9,489 bases of DNA from positions 5,258 through 14,746 of the forward strand of contig PMHC01000219.1 of assembly GCA_003156495.1 (NCBI GenBank), read 5' to 3'. The stretch comes from Acidobacteriaceae bacterium (GTDB taxonomy: Bacteria > Acidobacteriota > Terriglobia > Terriglobales > Acidobacteriaceae). Made by a program: the position numbers and the translations under genes. This document shows positions 4,901 to 9,489 of this stretch, piece by piece. The notes under the pieces were generated by a model. That model had not been told where the DNA came from. It was given only the letters and a program-made list of their open reading frames with translations, and did no database searches. Position 1 is the stretch's first letter; every line of letters begins with the position of its first letter.

Positions 4901-7033
4901 ATGCGGTTTGCTCAAGCCAGGCAGCGGCCTCAATTCGCTGGGAGTTCCATGCAACAAAAGATTTCGGCTTTGCTGCAAAAGGCTACGGCAAATCATCGGG
5001 ACGGCCAGTTGGCCAAAGCCGCCGAATTGTATCGGCGGATCTTGCGGCTGAATCCCAGTCACGCCGGCGCACTGCATCTGCTGAGTCTTGTGGTGCTGCA
5101 GGCGGGCGAGCCCTTGCAGGCTCTTGAGCTGATCGATCATTCGCTTAAAATCCTGCCATGCGACGCCTCGGCCTGTAACAGCCGCGGCGCTATTTTGATG
5201 AACCTGGGCCGTCTTGAAGAAGCCCTGAAAAGTTTCAGCCAGGCTATCGATCTGCGTCCCGATATGATGATTGCGTATCAGCACCGTGGTGAGGTGCTCT
5301 TCGATCTCAGACGCTTTAACGAGGCGCTAGCCAGCTTCGACCGCGCCATCGCCCTCGATCCGGATCAGGCGATTGCGCATAACGGACGCGCCAACGCGCT
5401 GCAGGAGCTCAAGCAATTTCAGTCGGCGATTGAAAGCTACGACCGCGCGATTCTTCTTAAACCGGATTATGCGGCTGCTTACTGCAACCGCGGTGCGGCG
5501 CTGACGATGCTCAAGCGCTATCCGGAGTCCATCGATAGCCTCAACCGCGCCATTGCCATTGTTCCTGACTATGCCGCCGCCTATAACAATCGCGCCAACG
5601 CCAATTTGGAAACAGGTAACTGCCGCGAAGCTGTACGGGACTTCAGCCGTGTGCTCGAGATCAAGCCCGAATTCGAGTATGTGGAAGGCATGAGGCTTTT
5701 TGCCCGCCGCCAACTTTGCGATTGGGAGAATATCGAGGCGCAGGAGCGGCTTCTCAACGAGCATATTCAGGAGGGCAAACGCGTCTGCCGGCCTTTCGAC
5801 GGTCTGGCCATTGTTGCTTCCGCAGCCTTGCAGCGCAAGGTCGCAGAAATTCACGCTAGCCAGCGATATCCATCTGCGATCGGCAACGCTCCATTCGCGA
5901 TTCGCTCCGCTCATCAGCGCATTCGCGTGGGTTATTTTTCCTCTGACTTTCGCGGTCATGCGATTGGCTTTCTTACCGCCAATCTTTTTGAGCAGCATGA
6001 TCGCCGCCGCTTCGAGATCATCGGCTTTTCTTTCGGACGCGAGGCAGACGATCCTACGCGCCGTCGCATTATCGCGGCCATGGATCGCTTTATCGATGTG
6101 CGGCCACTCTCCGACGCCGAGGTAACGCGCATGGCTCGCGACCTCGAGCTCGACATTGCCGTCGATCTCAACGGCTTTACTCTTGATTGCCGCACAGGTA
6201 TCTTCGCCGGTCGCACCGCGCCGATTCAGATCGACTATCTCGGCTATCCGGGATCGATGGGCGCCGATTACTACGATTACCTGATTGCCGATCGCACTCT
6301 GATACCCCCCGAGTACCGTCCCCATTACTCGGAAAAGATCGTTTACATGCCCGATTGTTTTCAGTGCAGCGATTCCAGCTCCGAGCAGCCCTCGGCTACC
6401 CCCACCCGCGCCGCCGAGAATCTGCCCGAAGAGGCTTTTGTCTATTGCTGTTTCAACAGCCGCTTCAAATTTTCGCCTTCGATCTTCGCTCTCTGGATGC
6501 GTATTCTGGCGCGCGTCGAGGGCAGCGTTCTTTGGATCGCCGAGCGCCATCCCGATACGATGGCCAATCTCCGCCGTGAAGCTGCGCGCCATGGCATCGC
6601 GCCGGAGCGGCTGGTCTTTGCCGAGCGCGTTTTGCTGCCTCAGCACATGGCCCGGCAGCGGCTAGCTGATCTGTTCCTCGACACGCTGCCCTTTAACGCC
6701 GGTGCAACGGCCAGCGCGGCGCTGTGGGCCGGCCTGCCTGTACTTACGCTGATGGGTGAAACCTATGCCGGCCGCATGGCCGCCAGCTTGCTGCGCGCCT
6801 CCGGCATGTCCGATCTGGTGGCCTCCACGCCCGAAGAGTATGAGCGGATTGCCGTCGATATGGCTCGGCTCCCGGGCCGTTGCCGCGAGGTGAAAGAGCG
6901 GCTCGCCCAAAGCCGCCTCTCCGCGCCCTACTACGATACCGCCGCTTTTACCCGCAGTCTTGAAACCGCTTATCAGATGATGGTCGAACGCCATCGCGCC
7001 GGACTTCCACTCGAAGATCTCTTTCCCAACTGA
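4901..7033 (+). CDS. TPR-GT41 (SPINDLY/O-GlcNAc transferase-like) glycosyltransferase
   Basis: 710 residues. Residues 21-258 form seven tetratricopeptide repeats of exactly 34 residues each, without gaps; most end in a Pro-Asp-like turn. These build a superhelix for protein binding. The C-terminal half, from about residue 340, matches the Glyco_transf_41 domain: VGYFSSDFRGH (catalytic-region His353), DLNGFTLDCRTGIFAGR, APIQIDYLGYPGSMG, an FKFSP segment whose Lys523 corresponds to the UDP-binding Lys of OGT, and DTLPFNAGATAS followed by WAGLPVLTLMGET. The family moves a sugar from a nucleotide donor to Ser/Thr of proteins in the cytoplasm. The human enzyme has His in the NGHTT motif; here the motif reads NAGAT. 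There is no signal peptide or membrane segment. The gene is divergent from the GT4 fusion gene and converges on the DUF885 gene with a 39-nt gap. Acceptor and sugar are unknown. Confidence 0.93.
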   Translation: MRFAQARQRPQFAGSSMQQKISALLQKATANHRDGQLAKAAELYRRILRLNPSHAGALHLLSLVVLQAGEPLQALELIDHSLKILPCDASACNSRGAILMNLGRLEEALKSFSQAIDLRPDMMIAYQHRGEVLFDLRRFNEALASFDRAIALDPDQAIAHNGRANALQELKQFQSAIESYDRAILLKPDYAAAYCNRGAALTMLKRYPESIDSLNRAIAIVPDYAAAYNNRANANLETGNCREAVRDFSRVLEIKPEFEYVEGMRLFARRQLCDWENIEAQERLLNEHIQEGKRVCRPFDGLAIVASAALQRKVAEIHASQRYPSAIGNAPFAIRSAHQRIRVGYFSSDFRGHAIGFLTANLFEQHDRRRFEIIGFSFGREADDPTRRRIIAAMDRFIDVRPLSDAEVTRMARDLELDIAVDLNGFTLDCRTGIFAGRTAPIQIDYLGYPGSMGADYYDYLIADRTLIPPEYRPHYSEKIVYMPDCFQCSDSSSEQPSATPTRAAENLPEEAFVYCCFNSRFKFSPSIFALWMRILARVEGSVLWIAERHPDTMANLRREAARHGIAPERLVFAERVLLPQHMARQRLADLFLDTLPFNAGATASAALWAGLPVLTLMGETYAGRMAASLLRASGMSDLVASTPEEYERIAVDMARLPGRCREVKERLAQSRLSAPYYDTAAFTRSLETAYQMMVERHRAGLPLEDLFPN

Positions 7034-7072
7034 TTTGCCGCTTACGGCGCAGTGCCAAGACTACTCCGCCTT

Positions 7073-8872
7073 CTATAGCGCTGGCGACTCATCGCCCAGC
7101 AGCGCTTCGCGAACGATCTTGATCGGCGGAAAACCCTGGCGCAGAAAATCGTCGTGGAATTTTTCAAGCGAGAAGTTCGCGCCCTGCTTTTTCTTCACGT
7201 CCTCGCGCAGCTTCATAATCTCGAGCTTACCCAGCGTGTAGTAAAGATAAGTCGGGTCTCCGGCGCCGCGCTTGGTTTCGACCACGGCGTTTTCCTTCGA
7301 TTGATAACCTTCCTTCTCGAAGAATTCCTCGGCCTGCGCCGTGGTCATTTTGCCGGTGTGCATCTCAATGCCGACGATGAAGCGCGCGTTGCGCAGCAGC
7401 GCGTCCTGTAGCTGACCTAGGCGGATGAGCTTGGCCTGACGCTCGTCTTTCGCGCCGGTGCCCGGCTCCGACCCCGCGGACGAAGAGCTGTCCGTGGGGG
7501 CTCCGGGCTGGCCGTAGCCCTGGTCGAGCATCATCTGCTCGCAATAGTGGGCCCAACCCTCGGCGTTGGTGTTGGCGCCGAGTAGCTTTCTCACTTTGCT
7601 GGGCGCCTGCTGCACCCAGAGGAACTGAATGTAGTGGCCGGGATAGGTTTCGTGCACGGCGGTCGAAATCACGGTGCCGGTGTTGAAGCCGTGCATGTAA
7701 CCCTCGACTTCTGCCGGCGTCATGGAGGCGTCGGGCAGCGTGACGTTGAAATAGGCTTCGGTGGCGCGGGTTTCGTAGGGGCCGGGCGTATCCATGCTGG
7801 CCGTGGTGGTGGCGCGCATGAAGGGCGGCGTCTCTTCGAGAATCGGTCGTACCTGCGAAGGGATGGTGACGATGTGATGCGACTGGATGAAACCGATCAA
7901 CGAGTCGAAGGTGGCGCGAAAGGTGTTCATCAACTGATCGGGCGCCGGGTGACTGGCGCCAAGTTCTTCAAGCACGGCGTGGGGATCTTTGCCGGGCTCG
8001 AGTTCGGCGGCGACCTGTTTGAAGTGTTCCTGATTTTTGCGCAGATCGGCCCAGCCGATTTCGAGCAGCCTGGGCAAAGGCAGATCGACCATCTCGTCGT
8101 AGGCGAGTTTCTTTTGGTAGGTGTCGGCGCCGATGCGGAAGTCGCCATTCGAGCGGGCGAGCAGATTGGATTTGAGCCAGGATAAATAATCTTTCAGCGC
8201 GGCGACGACGGCGGCGTTGCTCTGGGCGAACTCAGCTTTGAGCGCCGGATCGGTGGCGCCGGTGAAGGCCTGCGGTACGTCGCGCTCGAAAAATCCGATG
8301 TCGTCGGGCAACTGCTCGATGGCGATTTCGGTGAATATCCGCGGCGGATTTTGAAGATTCACGCGCGCGGCGGCGATGAGAGCAGGCATCTGTTTTTCGC
8401 GGGCGATGAGCGCGCGCAGTCGGTCGTTAGCGGGGGCGAAGTTGCGTTCCATCAAAATGAATGCGCCGTTGGCGCAGGTGCTCGAGTAGTCGTCGGGGTT
8501 CTTCTCCCAGGGGCGGATCACTTCGAGAGTGAGCAGTTGGGAGCGGATATTCGCGAGCACGATCTCGCGGTCGCTGCGCGGAACAAAATTCGCCGGCAAG
8601 TTGTCGGGATGAATCGCTTCGATGCGCCGCTCGAAGCCGTGGAGCGTGGCGATTTCGGCGTCGATGGCCGGCCGCGAAAGATCTTCGAGCTGAGAGTCGT
8701 ACTGATGGAAGCCGGCCGCGGTTGCGCTACTGGGCGCGTAGCGGAAGTAGAGCTGATCGAAGTATTCGTCGGAGAGTTGTGCGAATTGCTGCTTCCAGTC
8801 TGGAGCGGCGTGAGCGGAGATGGCGGCCGACATGAGAACTCCCATTGTGGCGAAGAGAAAAAATTGTTTCAT
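7073..8872 (-). CDS. Secreted DUF885 family protein with HExxPGH motif
   Basis: 599 residues, the usual size for DUF885. The N-terminus is a Sec signal peptide: Lys2, a hydrophobic stretch, and a cleavage site after AHA at residue 22. Position 407-413 reads HETYPGH, the family's metal-site-like motif, followed at 438 by EGWAHYCE, which supplies a likely third ligand. By analogy with zinc metallopeptidases it probably hydrolyses peptides outside the cytoplasm, but few members have been tested. A low-complexity Ser/Gly/Asp insert (about residues 458-476, TDSSSSAGSEPGTGAKD) sits shortly after the metal site. The ATG at 8872 is preceded by GAGG at 4-nt spacing; a TTG at 8899 would only lengthen the basic N-terminus. 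The mfd stop is 51 nt upstream on the same strand with no terminator between, so co-transcription is possible. Confidence 0.9.
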   Translation of the reverse strand: MKQFFLFATMGVLMSAAISAHAAPDWKQQFAQLSDEYFDQLYFRYAPSSATAAGFHQYDSQLEDLSRPAIDAEIATLHGFERRIEAIHPDNLPANFVPRSDREIVLANIRSQLLTLEVIRPWEKNPDDYSSTCANGAFILMERNFAPANDRLRALIAREKQMPALIAAARVNLQNPPRIFTEIAIEQLPDDIGFFERDVPQAFTGATDPALKAEFAQSNAAVVAALKDYLSWLKSNLLARSNGDFRIGADTYQKKLAYDEMVDLPLPRLLEIGWADLRKNQEHFKQVAAELEPGKDPHAVLEELGASHPAPDQLMNTFRATFDSLIGFIQSHHIVTIPSQVRPILEETPPFMRATTTASMDTPGPYETRATEAYFNVTLPDASMTPAEVEGYMHGFNTGTVISTAVHETYPGHYIQFLWVQQAPSKVRKLLGANTNAEGWAHYCEQMMLDQGYGQPGAPTDSSSSAGSEPGTGAKDERQAKLIRLGQLQDALLRNARFIVGIEMHTGKMTTAQAEEFFEKEGYQSKENAVVETKRGAGDPTYLYYTLGKLEIMKLREDVKKKQGANFSLEKFHDDFLRQGFPPIKIVREALLGDESPAL

Positions 8873-8923
8873 CGAACCTCGCAATTTAATAGACAGCAAA
8901 AATCATACCCTGGCGGCGATTGG

Positions 8924-9489
8924 CTAGACGGCGGCCGGTGCGAGATCTTCGAGCAGTTCGCGAATTTCAAGCAGCACATCGTCGGGGCGCGTGGCGCCCA
9001 GCGGGAATTTGAGCAAGCCCTGCGGAGTGAACTGCGCGCCGCGCTTGGCGTTGCGCGAGACCAGTTGCATTAGCCGCGCCGGATCGACGGCGGCCTTTTC
9101 CGTAAAGCGAATGTGCAATTCGCCGCGTTTGCGGTCGATTTGCGCCACGCCGATGCGTTCGCACTCCAGGCGCAGCAACGCCGCTTCGAGCAGGTAAACG
9201 GTGGCGTCGGGCAGCTTGCCGTAGCGGTCTTCCATCTCGGAGCGGAGTTCGTTGATGGCGGTTTCGCTGAGCGCGCCGGCGATTTTTTTGTAGAGACGCA
9301 GGCGCTGGTTTTCTTCGGGGACGAAGCTCTCGTCGATGCGCAGCGCGATGCCGAGGTTGAGCTGGGTCGAGGCGCGCTCTTCGCCGCTTTCGCCCTTCAT
9401 CTCCTTGACCGCCGCTTCGAGCATGGAGGTGTAGAGTTCGAAACCGACGGCTTCAATGTGGCCGCTCTGTTCGCCGCCGAGCATGTTGC
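8924..9489 (-). CDS. mfd: Transcription-repair coupling factor Mfd, C-terminal part
   Basis: About 187 codons are visible and the gene runs out of the window on the right. The fragment begins at the conserved NMLGGEQSGHIEAVGFELY segment that follows the helicase motifs. It continues through the D7/TRCF C-terminal domain: LRIDESFVPEENQRLRLYKKIA, an EMEDRYGKLPD motif, and a long tail. Mfd recognises RNA polymerase stalled at DNA lesions, pushes it off with its translocase motor, and recruits UvrA. The C-terminal domain regulates the motor by covering the UvrA-binding surface. The reading frame is clean and the TAG at 8924 is the natural end. The motor motifs and the polymerase-binding domain lie outside the window. 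The DUF885 gene is the next gene downstream. Confidence 0.95.
   Translation of the reverse strand, partial: NMLGGEQSGHIEAVGFELYTSMLEAAVKEMKGESGEERASTQLNLGIALRIDESFVPEENQRLRLYKKIAGALSETAINELRSEMEDRYGKLPDATVYLLEAALLRLECERIGVAQIDRKRGELHIRFTEKAAVDPARLMQLVSRNAKRGAQFTPQGLLKFPLGATRPDDVLLEIRELLEDLAPAAV

Noticed and set aside
5327..6646. 439-codon open frame antisense to the TPR-GT41 gene
   Set aside because: It mirrors a well-supported gene in which codon bias leaves the opposite strand open; no family features and no start signal.
7036..7047. GCCG/CGGC mini-hairpin between the convergent TPR-GT41 and DUF885 genes
   Set aside because: Only 4 bp with a 4-nt loop and no T-run; too weak to call a terminator.

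Overview
The window looks like chromosomal DNA of a free-living, GC-rich bacterium. Two household genes are recognisable: purS and the 3' end of mfd. The style of the genes (a DUF885 metalloprotein, a TPR-GT41 glycosyltransferase, a tiny Lys/Pro-rich KDKG-type protein, an unlinked purS) fits Acidobacteriota. That assignment is an inference from gene content, not proven by any marker here. No phage, transposase or CRISPR signal was seen.

Layout. (1) 2-1477 (+): 3' part of an ABC exporter half-transporter whose Walker B ends in Asp-Asp, as in the degenerate half of heterodimeric exporters. (2) 1639-1884 (+): purS, standing alone, with a TATAAT box only 10 nt before its ATG. (3) 1945-3846 (-): a 633-residue two-domain protein, a degenerate nucleotidyltransferase-like N-terminus fused to a GT4 glycosyltransferase. 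(4) 3847-4900: about 1.05 kb without a large gene but rich in structure. It holds a leader hairpin of the glycosyltransferase, an AT-rich divergent promoter area, a candidate structured small RNA (about 4166-4338, +) with C-rich unpaired loops and a terminator-like end, a 107-bp imperfect palindrome (4432-4538), a 37-residue Lys/Pro-rich ORF (4578-4691, -) and a terminator-like hairpin (4724-4749). (5) 4901-7033 (+): seven TPRs plus a GT41 (SPINDLY/OGT-like) domain. (6) 7073-8872 (-): a secreted DUF885 protein with an HExxPGH motif. (7) 8924 to the right edge (-): C-terminal part of the transcription-repair coupling factor Mfd, upstream of the DUF885 gene on the same strand.

How it fits together. 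The GT4 fusion and the TPR-GT41 protein are divergent glycosyltransferase genes separated by the structured region, so both may belong to surface or protein glycosylation, though no acceptor can be named. The most novel element is the candidate small RNA. It has a perfect TTGACA -35 box, a predicted start that coincides with the base of a 21-position helix with two mismatches, exposed runs of C able to pair with Shine-Dalgarno sequences, and a bulged terminal hairpin followed by eight T. The remaining genes look like ordinary housekeeping or accessory functions.
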